A DNA stretch of 64,000 bases from Roseitranquillus sp963776845. Its GTDB lineage: Bacteria > Pseudomonadota > Alphaproteobacteria > Rhodobacterales > Rhodobacteraceae. Location: the NCBI GenBank assembly GCA_963776845.1, contig CAVZOJ010000013.1:1-64000 (forward strand), given 5' to 3'. Positions 27,043-36,992 of the stretch are shown piece after piece. Under the pieces are notes generated by a model, which was given only the letters and a program-made list of their open reading frames with translations, searched no databases and was not told the origin of the DNA. A program made the position numbers and the translations under genes. How positions within the stretch are numbered: position 1 is the first letter of the stretch; each line of letters opens with the position of its first letter.

Positions 27043-27822
27043 ATGACCGACACACCGCACGCACCGAATAACGACGCCGAGACGGCGCGGCTTCGCGGCG
27101 CCGACATCGCGACCGGCGCCGTGCTGGCCATCGTCGCGGTCCTGATGATCGCCGAGGCGCTGACCTACCCGCTGGAAGGTACCTATGCGGGCGTGCGCAA
27201 CGCCTGGTACGTCTCGCCCGCACTCTTTCCGCTGATGATCGGTGGCATGCTGCTGATCCTGTCCGCCGGCCTTATCACCGTCGCGGCACGGGAGCGGGCA
27301 CGGCTGCGCGCGCGAGCGGAGCCGGGCGCTCCGGCGCACGCAGGACGTTCGACGGGGCGGGAGGCATGGTTCATCGCGGCGCTCCTTGCCGCCTACATCG
27401 TGGGACTGGTGCCACGGGTCGACTTTCCCGCGGCCACCGCGCTCTTCCTGTTCGTCTTCATGGCGGGCTACATCGTGGAGGGACGGCTGCGGATCGCGCT
27501 CGCCGCCTGCCTGGTGGTGCCGTCCCTCCTGGCGTTCGCGGTGGCAATGGCGGGAGCCTGGCCGGCGCCGCGCTCGAGCGGACAGTTCGTGCTCGATGGA
27601 GCCATCGCGGCGGTGGTCCTCGCCACCTGCCTCCTCGCGCTGCGCTTCGCCGAGGGGGAGGAGCGGAGGCGCCTCAGGACGGCGGCGATCACCAGCGTCG
27701 TCACCGCCATCCTGCTGTCGGCGATCTTCCGGCACGGGCTTCTTGTTCCGCTGCCGCGCGAGGGGCTCGGCGCGGTCGCGATGGAGCGCGTCGCCGCCAT
27801 GCTGTCGCGCCTGGCTGGTTGA
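27043..27822 (+). CDS. tctB: Tripartite tricarboxylate transporter small membrane subunit
   Basis: 259 residues with about six hydrophobic segments: a DUF1468/TctB pattern beginning GADIATGAVLAIVAVLMIAE and NAWYVSPALFPLMIGGMLLI, which is the diagnostic region. It is longer than typical TctB (~150-200), having extra helices at the end (VVLATCLLALRF and the last ~50 residues). Its start lies directly after the hairpin with no strong ribosome site, and its stop overlaps the tctA ATG (TGATG). It partners TctA in the inner membrane. Confidence 0.85.
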   Translation: MTDTPHAPNNDAETARLRGADIATGAVLAIVAVLMIAEALTYPLEGTYAGVRNAWYVSPALFPLMIGGMLLILSAGLITVAARERARLRARAEPGAPAHAGRSTGREAWFIAALLAAYIVGLVPRVDFPAATALFLFVFMAGYIVEGRLRIALAACLVVPSLLAFAVAMAGAWPAPRSSGQFVLDGAIAAVVLATCLLALRFAEGEERRRLRTAAITSVVTAILLSAIFRHGLLVPLPREGLGAVAMERVAAMLSRLAG

Positions 27823-29378
27823 TGGGCAGCCTCGACCAGCTCGGTGCGTTCGGCGGTGCGATGATCTCGATCCTGTCGGTGCCGCAGAACTGGGTCGTCC
27901 TTTTCGCCTCCAGCCTGCTCGGCATCGCCTTCGGCGCTCTGCCGGGCCTGACCGCGACGCTTGGGGTGGGCCTGCTGGCGACCCTGACCTACGGGCTCGG
28001 CTACCAGACGGCGCTGATCGCGCTGATCGCGCTCTACGTGGGCGCCATCTACGGCGGCTCGTACCCGGCGATCCTGCTCAACATCCCCGGGACCGCGGCC
28101 TCGGCGGCCTCGGCCATGGACGGCTATCCGATGGCGGTGCGGGGAGAGGGCGGCCGCGCCCTCGGTCTCACGACGACGGCCTCGTTCATCGGCACGCTGC
28201 TCGGCATGACGGCGCTCGCGGTGCTGTCGCCGCTGATCGTCGAGGTGGCGATCGGCTTCACCAGCTACGAGTTCTTCCTGCTCGCGCTCTTCGGGATCAT
28301 CGTCTCGGGCACGCTGCAGAGCCCGGACCTGGTGGTGAAGGGCTGGATCGCGGGTGTCCTGGGCCTGGCGCTGTCGGTCGTCGGCCGCGACGCGCTGATG
28401 TTCTACCCGCGCTACACATTCGGCCTGCCCGCACTCGACGCGGGGCTCGAGGTGGTGCCGGTGCTGATCGGCGCCTTCGCCATCCCGCAGATCATCATGA
28501 CGCTGTCGAGCCACGCCCCCCTCGCCGCCGCACAGATCCGTGGCCGCATCGTCCCGGCCTTCGGCACGCTGGTGCGCAATGCCCGGCACATTCTGCGCTC
28601 CGCCGCGATCGGCATCGGCATCGGCGCCGTCCCTGGCGTCGGCGAGGACATCGCCGGCTGGGTCTCCTACGGTGCCGCCAAATCAGGCTCTCGCCATCCG
28701 GAAACCTTCGGCAAGGGCGAACCCGCGGGCCTCATCTCGGCCGAGACCGCCAACAACGCCTGCATCGGCGGCGCGCTGATCCCGCTCGTGACCCTCGGCA
28801 TCCCGGGAAGTCCGCCGGCGGTCATGCTGCTCGGCGCGCTGATGCTGCACGGCCTGACGCCGGGCCCGATGCTCTCCATCAGCCAACCGACGTTCATGGC
28901 GGAGCTCGCCGCGATCATGGTGCTGGCGTCCGCCGCGATGTGCATCAACGGCCTCGTCCTCGCGCGCCAGGTGGTCCGGGTGCTCGCGGTGCCGAGCGAG
29001 ATCTTCCTGCCGATCGTGGCGGTGCTGTCGGTCCTCGGCTCGTACGCGCTCGGGCTCAACGTGGAGAACCTCTACCTCATGCTGGCCGTGGGCCTGGGCG
29101 CCTACCTGCTGACGATCATGAAGTATCCGATCGCCCCGCTGGTCATCGGCGTCATCCTGGGTCCCATGGCGGACGAGAATCTGCGCCGCGCGCTGATGGT
29201 GGGTCGGGGGGACCTCTCCGGCTTCGTGACGCGCCCCGTGAGCCTGATCCTGATCCTGGCCATCGCGCTGCTTGTGTTGGCGCAGATTCCGCCGCTGCGC
29301 CGGGCGGTCGGCCGGCTCTCGCTCCGACCACGCCGTGTCGGGCGAGCCGCCAAGGCGAAGGACGAGCACACATCTTGA
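27822..29378 (+). CDS. tctA: Tripartite tricarboxylate transporter large membrane subunit
   Basis: 518 residues, 10-12 membrane helices. The family motifs are clear: GALPGLTATLGVGLLATLTY near the N-terminus, YVGAIYGGSYPAILLNIPGT next, IGIGAVPGVGEDIAGWVSYG in the middle, and PLVTLGIPGSPPAVMLLGAL in the second half. This subunit forms the carboxylate path across the inner membrane, driven by an ion gradient. The ATG at 27822 is translationally coupled to tctB. The C-terminal tail is basic. Confidence 0.93.
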   Translation: MGSLDQLGAFGGAMISILSVPQNWVVLFASSLLGIAFGALPGLTATLGVGLLATLTYGLGYQTALIALIALYVGAIYGGSYPAILLNIPGTAASAASAMDGYPMAVRGEGGRALGLTTTASFIGTLLGMTALAVLSPLIVEVAIGFTSYEFFLLALFGIIVSGTLQSPDLVVKGWIAGVLGLALSVVGRDALMFYPRYTFGLPALDAGLEVVPVLIGAFAIPQIIMTLSSHAPLAAAQIRGRIVPAFGTLVRNARHILRSAAIGIGIGAVPGVGEDIAGWVSYGAAKSGSRHPETFGKGEPAGLISAETANNACIGGALIPLVTLGIPGSPPAVMLLGALMLHGLTPGPMLSISQPTFMAELAAIMVLASAAMCINGLVLARQVVRVLAVPSEIFLPIVAVLSVLGSYALGLNVENLYLMLAVGLGAYLLTIMKYPIAPLVIGVILGPMADENLRRALMVGRGDLSGFVTRPVSLILILAIALLVLAQIPPLRRAVGRLSLRPRRVGRAAKAKDEHTS

Positions 29379-29401
29379 CCTCTTCACGTGAAAGGCGATC
29401 C

Positions 29402-29730
29402 ATGCCCGAAGACTACGCCGTCTGCGTCTCCTTCTCCGTCAAACCCGAGCACGCCGAGCGCTTCGTGGCGCGTGTCCGGCAGCAGGCCCGCGACTCGCTG
29501 ACCGAACCGGGATGCCGGGTGTTCGAGGTCTGGACCGACACATCGCGCCCCGATGAGGTCTTCCTCTACGAGATCTACGCGGGACAGGCGGCGTTCGACG
29601 CGCACCTGCGGACGGATCACCTTCATGCGTTCGAGCGCGACGTCGCCGACTGGGTGGACGCCAAGACGGTCGTGACATGGGACCGCGGTGACGCGCCCGC
29701 TCGCACACAGCAATCCGGGAGACTGAAGGC

Positions 29731-29734
<4 letters not shown>
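29402..29734 (+). CDS. ABM-domain protein (putative quinol monooxygenase-like)
   Basis: 110 residues, a single antibiotic-biosynthesis-monooxygenase fold: VCVSFSVKPEHAERFVARVR, TEPGCRVFEVWTD, VFLYEIYAGQAAFDAHLRTD and HLHAFERDV. Small dimeric ferredoxin-like proteins of this family either oxidise quinols or act as isomerases or degradative accessory proteins in sugar and aromatic catabolism. It sits 23 bp after tctA and ends in an ATGA overlap with the dehydrogenase gene, so it belongs to the same operon; its reaction is not predictable. Confidence 0.85.
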
Positions 29735-30813
<1,079 letters not shown>

Positions 30814-30817
<4 letters not shown>

Positions 30818-31512
30818 AGGCGGACGGGGCCACGACGGCGTCACGGCCCCAAGGGCGCATGTCGCGCGTCGACGAGGCGTATTCCGAGTTGAAGTCCCGG
30901 ATCGAGACCAACCGCTATCCGCCAGGCCACGCCGCGCTGGAGAACGAGTTGGCCCAGGATCTGGGGATGAGCCGAACCCCCGTCCGCGAGGCGCTGGTCC
31001 GGTTGCAGCAGGAAGGCCTCGTCGACGTGCGGCCTCGGCGGGGAATGCAGGTGCTGGGCCTGTCGCCGCAGGACATGCGCGAGATCTACGAGGTGATCGC
31101 CGGCTGCGAGGCGGTGGCGGTGCATTTGCTGGCCTCCAAGGCGCCTTCGGAGGAGGTGGGCGCGGCGATCGGCGAGCCGGTCGACCGGATGGAGCGCGCG
31201 CTGGACTCGGGCGATCTCGAGGGCTGGGCGGCGGCCGACGACGATTTCCACCGCGCCTTGTTTCGCCTCTGCGGCAACTCCCGTTTGGAAAGCGAGGGAG
31301 TGTCGCTGCTGGACCGGACCCGCCGCGCCCGCTTCTTCACGCTGCACCTGCGGCGCCGCCCGTTCCGGTCGACGGCCGACCACCGCAAGCTCGTGGAACT
31401 GATCGCCGCCGGCGAAGCGAAGCTGGCGCGCGAGGCGACGCTCGACCACCGCCTCACCGCGATGGGCGAGCTCCTTGAGATCATCGAGCGGTATCAGATC
31501 CGTACCTTCTGA
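30814..31512 (+). CDS. GntR-family regulator (FadR/FCD subfamily)
   Basis: 232 residues. The winged helix-turn-helix at ~18-80 includes AYSELKSRIETNRYPPG and ENELAQDLGMSRTPVREALVR. The FCD ligand domain (~85-225) keeps the Asp and His positions for a metal-bound carboxylate (DDDFHRALFRLCGN, ADHRKLVELI, LDHRL). Ligands of this subfamily are organic acids, matching the TTT operon it closes. The ATG overlaps the dehydrogenase stop. It probably regulates this operon, and perhaps the facing operon; no binding assay can be inferred from sequence. Confidence 0.9.
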
Positions 31513-31597
31513 AAGCTCCGTCCGACCCGGTGTTAGAGAAGGGACGGTCGTGGTTGCGACCGGGCCGGCGTCTCGCCTGGCTGGATGCGCCGTTGGA

Positions 31598-32377
31598 TCA
31601 AGTTCTGGGGAAGGCGGCGAGCCAGCCCAGACCCGCTTGCGTATCGCCGCCGGGCGCGCGCGGGCGGTACTCTGCACCGATGTGCCCCGCATAGCCGATC
31701 TCCGCGAGCCGCCCGATCAGCCAGCGGTAGTCCACCTCGCCGGCGTCGGGCTCTCCACGGTCGGGCACCGCCGCGATCTGGATGTGGCCGATCTTGGGCA
31801 TCAGCCGCGCGATCGAGGTCGCGAGATCTCCCTGCATGATCTGCATGTGGTAGCAATCGAACATGATCCGCAGTGCGGCGTGGCCGACGGCGTCAAGGAT
31901 GCGCTCGGCGTGGTCGGTGTCAGACAGGTGGTAGTCGGGCACGTCGCGGGTGTTGATCGGCTCGATCAGGATGCCTATCCCGTGCGCGGCGGCCGCGTCG
32001 CAGGCGAAACTCAGGTTCTCGCGAAAGCAGGCCTCGGCCGCCGCGCCGCCGTCCGTCCGTCCTGCCATAACATGCACCGCGTCTATCCCGATGGCCGCGG
32101 CATAGTCGACCGCCCGCGTGATCTCGCGGTGCGCGTCGTCCTCCCGGCCGGGGAGGGCGCAGAGGCCGAATTCCCCAGCCACGCGGTCGCCCGGCCAGGT
32201 GTTGAGTGCGAGCATCCGCAGCCCGGTCTCGTCGAGCGCCGCGCGCAGGTCTGCCGGAGGCGTCTCGTAGGGGAAGTGCGATTCCACCGCGTCGAAGCCC
32301 GCCGCCTTGGCCGCGCGCACCGCGTCGGGAAGCGGAAAGTCGGTGAAAAGAAAGCCCAGATTGGCCGAGTACCGCAT
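31598..32377 (-). CDS. otnI: 2-oxo-tetronate isomerase (hydroxypyruvate isomerase family)
   Basis: 259 residues; ATG at 32377 overlaps the otnC stop (TGATG). TIM-barrel of the Hyi/OtnI family: RYSANLGFLFTDFPLPD at the start, AVHVMAGRTDG, IGILIEPINTRDVPDY with the metal Glu, MFDCYHMQIMQGD, GHIQIAAVPDRGEPDAGE and IGAEYRP. In the described acid-sugar route it converts 2-oxo-tetronate to 3-oxo-tetronate. Last gene of the threonate operon, convergent with gntR. The 85-bp gap between them holds short inverted repeats (for example CGGTCG/CGACCG at 31545-31562) but no convincing terminator. Confidence 0.9.
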   Translation of the reverse strand: MRYSANLGFLFTDFPLPDAVRAAKAAGFDAVESHFPYETPPADLRAALDETGLRMLALNTWPGDRVAGEFGLCALPGREDDAHREITRAVDYAAAIGIDAVHVMAGRTDGGAAAEACFRENLSFACDAAAAHGIGILIEPINTRDVPDYHLSDTDHAERILDAVGHAALRIMFDCYHMQIMQGDLATSIARLMPKIGHIQIAAVPDRGEPDAGEVDYRWLIGRLAEIGYAGHIGAEYRPRAPGGDTQAGLGWLAAFPRT

Positions 32378-33021
32378 CAGTCCCACTCCAGGTCGAAGGC
32401 GCGGACCACGGCGCCCACCTGCGCCGCGTCGAGCGGCCTCGCGCCGGTCCCCCGGAGGAGGAGGGCGAGGCGCGCGGTCTCCTCCAGCTCCTCCATAGCG
32501 AAGACGGCCGCCTCAAGGTCCTTGGCGGCGACCACGGGGCCGTGATTGGCCAGGAGGATCGCCGAGCGCCGCCCGGCCAGTCCGCGCACGGCGTCGGCCG
32601 TGGCGGGGTCGCCCGGCACGAAGAACGGCAGCAGCGCGACCTTGCCGACGCGCATCACCGAATAGGCGGTGAGCGGCGGCAGAGCGTCGTCGGGATCGGT
32701 CTCGGGCAGCATCGACAGCGCCACCGAATGGGTGGAGTGCAGGTGGACGACCGCCCCGGCGCTCCGACGCGTCTCGTAGAAGGCGGAATGGAGCGGCATC
32801 TCCTTGGTGGGCGGGTCGCCCGCGACGTGATTGCCCGCTGCGTCGAAGCGCGACAGCCGGGCGGGGTCGAGCCGCCCCATGCTGGAGCCGGTCGGCGTGA
32901 CCAGAAGGCCGCCATCGTGGGTGCGCACCGAGATGTTACCGGAGGCACCGCCCGTCAGACCCCGATTGAAGATGGACTTTGCCCAGAAGCAGATATCTTC
33001 GCGCAGCTTCGTCTCGCTCAT
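32377..33021 (-). CDS. otnC: 3-oxo-tetronate 4-phosphate decarboxylase (class II aldolase family)
   Basis: 214 residues from the ATG at 33021, which overlaps the otnK stop (ATGA). Class II aldolase/adducin fold: GLTGGASGNISVR at the phosphate site, TPTGSSMGRL, the catalytic Glu in PPTKEMPLHSAFYETR, metal His residues in VVHLHSTHSVALS and ILLANHGPVVAAKDLE. It decarboxylates 3-oxo-tetronate 4-phosphate to dihydroxyacetone phosphate in the OtnI/OtnC/OtnK pathway. The direct linkage to otnI and otnK supports the specific assignment over fuculose aldolase. Confidence 0.9.
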   Translation of the reverse strand: MSETKLREDICFWAKSIFNRGLTGGASGNISVRTHDGGLLVTPTGSSMGRLDPARLSRFDAAGNHVAGDPPTKEMPLHSAFYETRRSAGAVVHLHSTHSVALSMLPETDPDDALPPLTAYSVMRVGKVALLPFFVPGDPATADAVRGLAGRRSAILLANHGPVVAAKDLEAAVFAMEELEETARLALLLRGTGARPLDAAQVGAVVRAFDLEWD

Positions 33022-34265
33022 GAGCACGCCATCAGGTCGAGGGCCTTCTCGAAGAAGTCCGGTGCGCCGAAATTACCCGACTTCAGCGCGAGGACGAGGT
33101 CGCTGCGTGCCCGCATGACAGGAACGCCGGGGTCGATCTCGGGTCCGATCTCCAGCCGTTCGATCTGCAGACCTTCCACCACGGCGCCCGACGTCTCGCC
33201 GCCGGCGGTCACGAGGCGGGTGATGCCGCCGCTCACGAGCGCGCGCGCCGTGTCGGCGAAGAGGTTCTCGATGGCGGTCGCCACCGCCTCGCGGCCATGG
33301 CGATCCTGCGCGGCGCGGACGGTGTCGGGATCGGCGGACGTGTAGATCAGCGGCATCCCCTGCTGCCCCAAGACCCAGTCGGAGAGGTCTTGCGCGACGA
33401 CGTCTCCGGCCATGACGGCGTCGGCCGACACCTCGCGGGCCGGATGCGCCTCGGCGTGCCGCGCCACTTGCGCCCGCGTCGCGCGTGAGCAGGAGCCCGA
33501 CAGCACCGCAGCAGGGCCGTCCTGGCCGGCCCACTGGCCGGCGGCGCCCGACAAGAGACCCGCCTCGCGAAAGACCGCCGGCAGGCCGAGGGCGATGCCC
33601 GACCCGCCTGTCACGAGGGGCAGCCCCTCGGCGGCACGCCCCAGCGTGACGAGGTCCTCGTCCCGGATGGCGTCGGCGACCACGAGGCGATGGCCGGCGG
33701 CATCCTCTGCGGCGAGGCGCGCGCAAACCGCGTCGACCCCGTCGAGGACGGTCGCCGCGGCGACGTGCCCGACGCTGCCGCGCACCTGGCGGGCCAGCCA
33801 CCGGCGCAGGTCGGGGTCCGTCATCGGCGTGAGCGGGTGGCTTTCCATCCCGCTCTCGCTGAGGAGGCGGTCGCCGACGAAGAGGTGTCCCTGGTAGACG
33901 GACCGGCCTGTCGCCGGGAAGGCGGGGCAGACCATGACCTTGCGGGCGTCGAGAGCGTCGGCGAGGGCCTCGGCCACCGGACCGATGTTGCCCTCGGGCG
34001 TCGAGTTGAAGGTGGAGCAGTACTTGAACAGGAACTGCCGGCAGCCCTGCGCGCGCAGCCAGTCCAGCGCCGCGAGTGACAGGCGCACGGCGTCGTCTGC
34101 GGAGATCGAGCGCGACTTGAGGGCGACGATGCCCGCCTCGACCTCCCGACCGGCCGGCGCGTCGGGCACTCCGACGTACTGGACGCAGCGCATGCCGCCC
34201 CGCGTCAGCGTGTTGCCGAGATCGGAGGAGCCGGTGAAGTCGTCGCCGATGCAGCCGAGCAGCAT
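33018..34265 (-). CDS. otnK: 3-oxo-tetronate kinase (four-carbon acid sugar kinase, DUF1537)
   Basis: 415 residues. N-terminal acid-sugar-binding domain begins LLGCIGDDFTGSSDLGNTL and has FLFKYCSTFNSTPEGNIGP. The C-terminal nucleotide-binding domain has PAAVLSGSCSRATRAQV, RLVTAGGETSGAVVEGL and LVLALKSGNFG, all diagnostic of OtnK-type kinases. It phosphorylates 3-oxo-tetronate at C4 with ATP. The start overlaps the ltnD stop (TGATG) and the end overlaps otnC, so the pathway enzymes are tightly coupled. Confidence 0.92.
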   Translation of the reverse strand: MLLGCIGDDFTGSSDLGNTLTRGGMRCVQYVGVPDAPAGREVEAGIVALKSRSISADDAVRLSLAALDWLRAQGCRQFLFKYCSTFNSTPEGNIGPVAEALADALDARKVMVCPAFPATGRSVYQGHLFVGDRLLSESGMESHPLTPMTDPDLRRWLARQVRGSVGHVAAATVLDGVDAVCARLAAEDAAGHRLVVADAIRDEDLVTLGRAAEGLPLVTGGSGIALGLPAVFREAGLLSGAAGQWAGQDGPAAVLSGSCSRATRAQVARHAEAHPAREVSADAVMAGDVVAQDLSDWVLGQQGMPLIYTSADPDTVRAAQDRHGREAVATAIENLFADTARALVSGGITRLVTAGGETSGAVVEGLQIERLEIGPEIDPGVPVMRARSDLVLALKSGNFGAPDFFEKALDLMACS

Positions 34266-35149
34266 CAGCCACGCCCCGGCAGGTCGACGCTGCCCGCGGC
34301 GGCGACGTGGAGGGTCAGCGCCGCATCATCCTCTGCGCCGAGACCCGCGGCGGAAGCGTCGCGAAACTGCGCGAGGGCCGTTTCCGCCACCGGCAGCGGC
34401 AGGCCGGCCGCGCGCGCGATCTCTGTGACGATCCCGAGGTCCTTGGGCCAGATGTCGATGCTGGACCGCGGGGTGTAGTCGTTGTCGAGGACATGCGGCG
34501 CACGGTTGCCGAAGATCGATGACTGACCGGCGGAGCTGGAGATCACCTCGACCACCCGCGCCAGGTCCAGCCCCTGCGACGCGGCGAAGGCCAGCGCCTC
34601 GCTCATGGCGGCGATGTGGACGCCGACGAGGAGCTGGTTGACCGCCTTCATGGCGGATCCGGCCCCGGCGGCGTCGCCCAGCCGGTGGACAGTCTCGGCC
34701 ATGGCCTCGAGCAGGGGGGCCGCGGCGTCGAATGCCGCCGCCTGTCCCGACGCCATGATCGTCAGGCAGCCGTCCACCGCCTTCAGCGATCCGCCTGATA
34801 TGGGCGCGTCGAGGTAGAGAAGGCCGCGCGTCCGCGCCTCGGCCTCCAGTTCGACGGCGATGGCGGGGGCGAGCGTGGCGCAGGATAGAATGACGCCGCC
34901 CGGGCGCAGGCGGTCGGCGAGCGCGTTCTCCCCGTAGAGGACGGCGCGGGTTTGCACGGCGTTCAGGACCACGCAGACCAAGGCGTCGGCGTTGGGAGAG
35001 TCGGCGGTCAGGACATAGCCTCCCGCCTCCTCGAAAGTCTGCATCCGTGCTGCCGCGGGGTCGACCCCGAAGACCTGGTGACCGGAGCGCACGAGGCAGG
35101 TCGCCATGCCGAGGCCCATCGAGCCTAGCCCGGCGAAGTGGACAATCAT
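34265..35149 (-). CDS. ltnD: L-threonate dehydrogenase (beta-hydroxyacid dehydrogenase family)
   Basis: 294 residues. NAD site VHFAGLGSMGLGMATCLV; substrate loop LYLDAPISGGSLKAVDG; catalytic Lys in GSAMKAVNQLLVGVH; C-terminal YTPRSSIDIWPKDLGIV, a stretch seen in LtnD-type enzymes. It oxidises L-threonate (or a C4 epimer) to the 2-oxo acid, the first step before OtnI. ATGA overlap with dctM upstream. Companion genes argue for LtnD rather than tartronate semialdehyde reductase or 3-hydroxyisobutyrate dehydrogenase. Confidence 0.88.
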   Translation of the reverse strand: MIVHFAGLGSMGLGMATCLVRSGHQVFGVDPAAARMQTFEEAGGYVLTADSPNADALVCVVLNAVQTRAVLYGENALADRLRPGGVILSCATLAPAIAVELEAEARTRGLLYLDAPISGGSLKAVDGCLTIMASGQAAAFDAAAPLLEAMAETVHRLGDAAGAGSAMKAVNQLLVGVHIAAMSEALAFAASQGLDLARVVEVISSSAGQSSIFGNRAPHVLDNDYTPRSSIDIWPKDLGIVTEIARAAGLPLPVAETALAQFRDASAAGLGAEDDAALTLHVAAAGSVDLPGRG

Positions 35150-36432
35150 GGGGCACCTCCGAAGACGAATTCGACCGGCCAGAGCGAGATGGCCGGCACG
35201 TAGGTGATGACCATCAGGGCCGCGAAGACGGTCAGGACGAACCAGGCGAGCTGCGGGATGATCCTCTCGACCGGAAGGCCGGCCACCTGGCAGGCCGCGA
35301 AGAGGTTCACGCCGAGAGGTGGCGTGATCATGCCGAGCGCGAGGTTCACGACGATGATGAGCCCGAAATGCACCGGGTCGACGCCGTAGGCGACCGCGAT
35401 GGGCGCCAGGATCGGCGCGAGGACGAGGATCGCGGCCGACGTCTCGATGAACATCCCGATCACGAGCAGCACCAGATTGACGGCAAGCAGGAACGCAATG
35501 CGGCTCTCGAAGACATCCCGGAACCAGGCGGCGATATCGTTGGGAAGGCCGGAGCGCGTGATGAGGAACGAGAATAGCGCCGCGGCGGCGATGATGACCA
35601 TGATCGCCGAGGTCGAGATCACCGTCTTGGTCAGGATCGCCGGCAGATCGCGCAGCTTCAGCTCGCGGTAGAGCCCCATCCCGACGACGAGCGCCGCGGC
35701 GACCGCGGCGGCGCTGGCTTCGGTCGGGGTGAAGACGCCCGAGTAGATGCCGCCGAGGATGACGAACGGGACGAGCAGCGCGGGCAACGCCGCGACGAGC
35801 GCCGAACCGACGCGCTGCCGGCCGTCGCCGTCGTCCCGCCCGATGCCGCGGACCCGGCAGATCACCAGCACCAGCGCCATCAGGGCACCGGCCACGACGA
35901 AGCCGGGGCCGAGTCCGGCGATGAAGAGCTGACCGATGGAGGTGTCGGTCGCGACCCCGTAGAGGATCAACGGGATGGATGGCGGGATCAGGACGCCGAG
36001 TTCCGCCGAGGAGGCCTGGATCGAGGCGGCGAGCGGCGTCGGATAGCCATGCCTGACCATTGCCGGGATCAGGATCGCGCCGATGGCGAAGGTCGTCGCA
36101 ACACTCGACCCCGAGACCGAGGCGAAGAGCATGCAGGTCAGCACACAGGTGCAGGCGAGCCCGCCCTGGATGCCGCCGACGATGGATTTCGCCAGTTCGA
36201 CAAGCCGTTGCGAGATGCCGCCGGCGGACATCAGGTTGCCGGCGAGGATGAAGAGCGGGATCGCCATCAGGGGGAAGCTGTCGATCCCCGTGAACATCCG
36301 CTGTGCCACCAGGAGGAGCGGCAGCCGCCCCTGCACCTCGATGCCGATGACGGAGGCGAGGCCGATGGCGACGGCGATCGGGGCGCCCAGCAGGAAGAGG
36401 ATGGCAAGCGACAGGCCGAGCGCGGTGTTCAC
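35146..36432 (-). CDS. dctM: TRAP transporter large permease
   Basis: 428 residues from a GTG at 36432 that overlaps the dctQ stop (GTGA). Twelve or so membrane helices with DctM-family motifs: IPLFILAGNLMSAGGISQRL, FASVSGSSVATTFAIGAILI, LGVLIPPSIPLILYGV, GGIYSGVFTPTEASAAAV, and NLALGMITPPLGVNLFAACQ. It carries the substrate across the inner membrane with Na+. It lies between the TRAP small subunit and ltnD; a C4 sugar acid such as threonate is the likely cargo. Confidence 0.93.
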   Translation of the reverse strand: MNTALGLSLAILFLLGAPIAVAIGLASVIGIEVQGRLPLLLVAQRMFTGIDSFPLMAIPLFILAGNLMSAGGISQRLVELAKSIVGGIQGGLACTCVLTCMLFASVSGSSVATTFAIGAILIPAMVRHGYPTPLAASIQASSAELGVLIPPSIPLILYGVATDTSIGQLFIAGLGPGFVVAGALMALVLVICRVRGIGRDDGDGRQRVGSALVAALPALLVPFVILGGIYSGVFTPTEASAAAVAAALVVGMGLYRELKLRDLPAILTKTVISTSAIMVIIAAAALFSFLITRSGLPNDIAAWFRDVFESRIAFLLAVNLVLLVIGMFIETSAAILVLAPILAPIAVAYGVDPVHFGLIIVVNLALGMITPPLGVNLFAACQVAGLPVERIIPQLAWFVLTVFAALMVITYVPAISLWPVEFVFGGAP

Positions 36433-36929
36433 GTCGTCGCGTCTCGTGCAGGGTGCCATTCGCCGGTGGCGCCGCGGATCATCGCCGCGGCGATCGCGAT
36501 CAGGATGAAGCCCGAACCCACCGGTAGGGCGGCGTAGACCCAAGCGATCGAGATCTCCAGCGCGGCAAGCTTCTGGCCGATGACCCGCCCGGTCATCAGA
36601 TAGCCCTGCCAGAGGAGGATCGCGAAGAAGACCAGCGATGCCGCGTTCGCCACCATGAAGAGCGCGACACCGATGCGAGGCGGCAGCGTCGTCATGATGA
36701 CATCTACCGAGATCATCGCGCCGTGGCGGAAGGCGACAGCGACGCCGAGAAAGACCGACCAGATCATCGACGAGCGGGTGACCACCTCCGACCACGTTGA
36801 CGGCGCGTCGAAGACGAAGCGCGTGATGACCTGGTAGAGGGCGAGGCCCGCGGCGACCACGAGAAAGCCGATCGACAGGCGCAGCGCGAGCCCCGTCGTG
36901 AAGTCTTCGAAACGTAAGAAGAATTTCAT
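36429..36929 (-). CDS. dctQ: TRAP transporter small permease
   Basis: 166 residues; the ATG at 36929 has GAGG 5 bp upstream, while a GTG 15 bp earlier is the alternative. Four membrane helices. DctQ pattern: VITRFVFDAPSTWSEVVTRS in the second helix region and RHGAMISVDVIMTTLPPRIG after it. It stabilises the DctM subunit. Preceded by a strong hairpin in the 63-bp gap after dctP. Confidence 0.88.
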   Translation of the reverse strand: MKFFLRFEDFTTGLALRLSIGFLVVAAGLALYQVITRFVFDAPSTWSEVVTRSSMIWSVFLGVAVAFRHGAMISVDVIMTTLPPRIGVALFMVANAASLVFFAILLWQGYLMTGRVIGQKLAALEISIAWVYAALPVGSGFILIAIAAAMIRGATGEWHPARDATT

Positions 36930-36948
36930 CTTGCCTCGGCCCACTGAT

Positions 36949-36977
36949 AGCCGGCGCCGCGGTTGCTGGCGCCGGCT
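36949..36977 (-). promoter_or_regulatory. Intercistronic hairpin between dctP and dctQ
   Basis: Ten-base perfect arms AGCCGGCGCC and GGCGCCGGCT around a 9-nt loop, 15 bp after the dctP stop. No T-run follows in the direction of transcription. It probably holds dctP mRNA at a higher level than the membrane-subunit genes, as at the tctC-tctB gap. Confidence 0.7.
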
Positions 36978-36992
36978 GCCGGCTTCAGGATG

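Noticed and set aside
27386..29401. Long plus-strand frames overlapping tctB and tctA.
   Set aside because: They are Arg/Ala/Pro-rich shadows of the membrane genes; the real reading frames show TctB and TctA motifs and coupled starts.
31545..31562. CGGTCG/CGACCG hairpin between gntR and otnI as a terminator.
   Set aside because: The 6-bp stem competes with another weak pairing (CCGTCC/GGACGG) and no T-run follows on either strand; evidence too thin for a feature.
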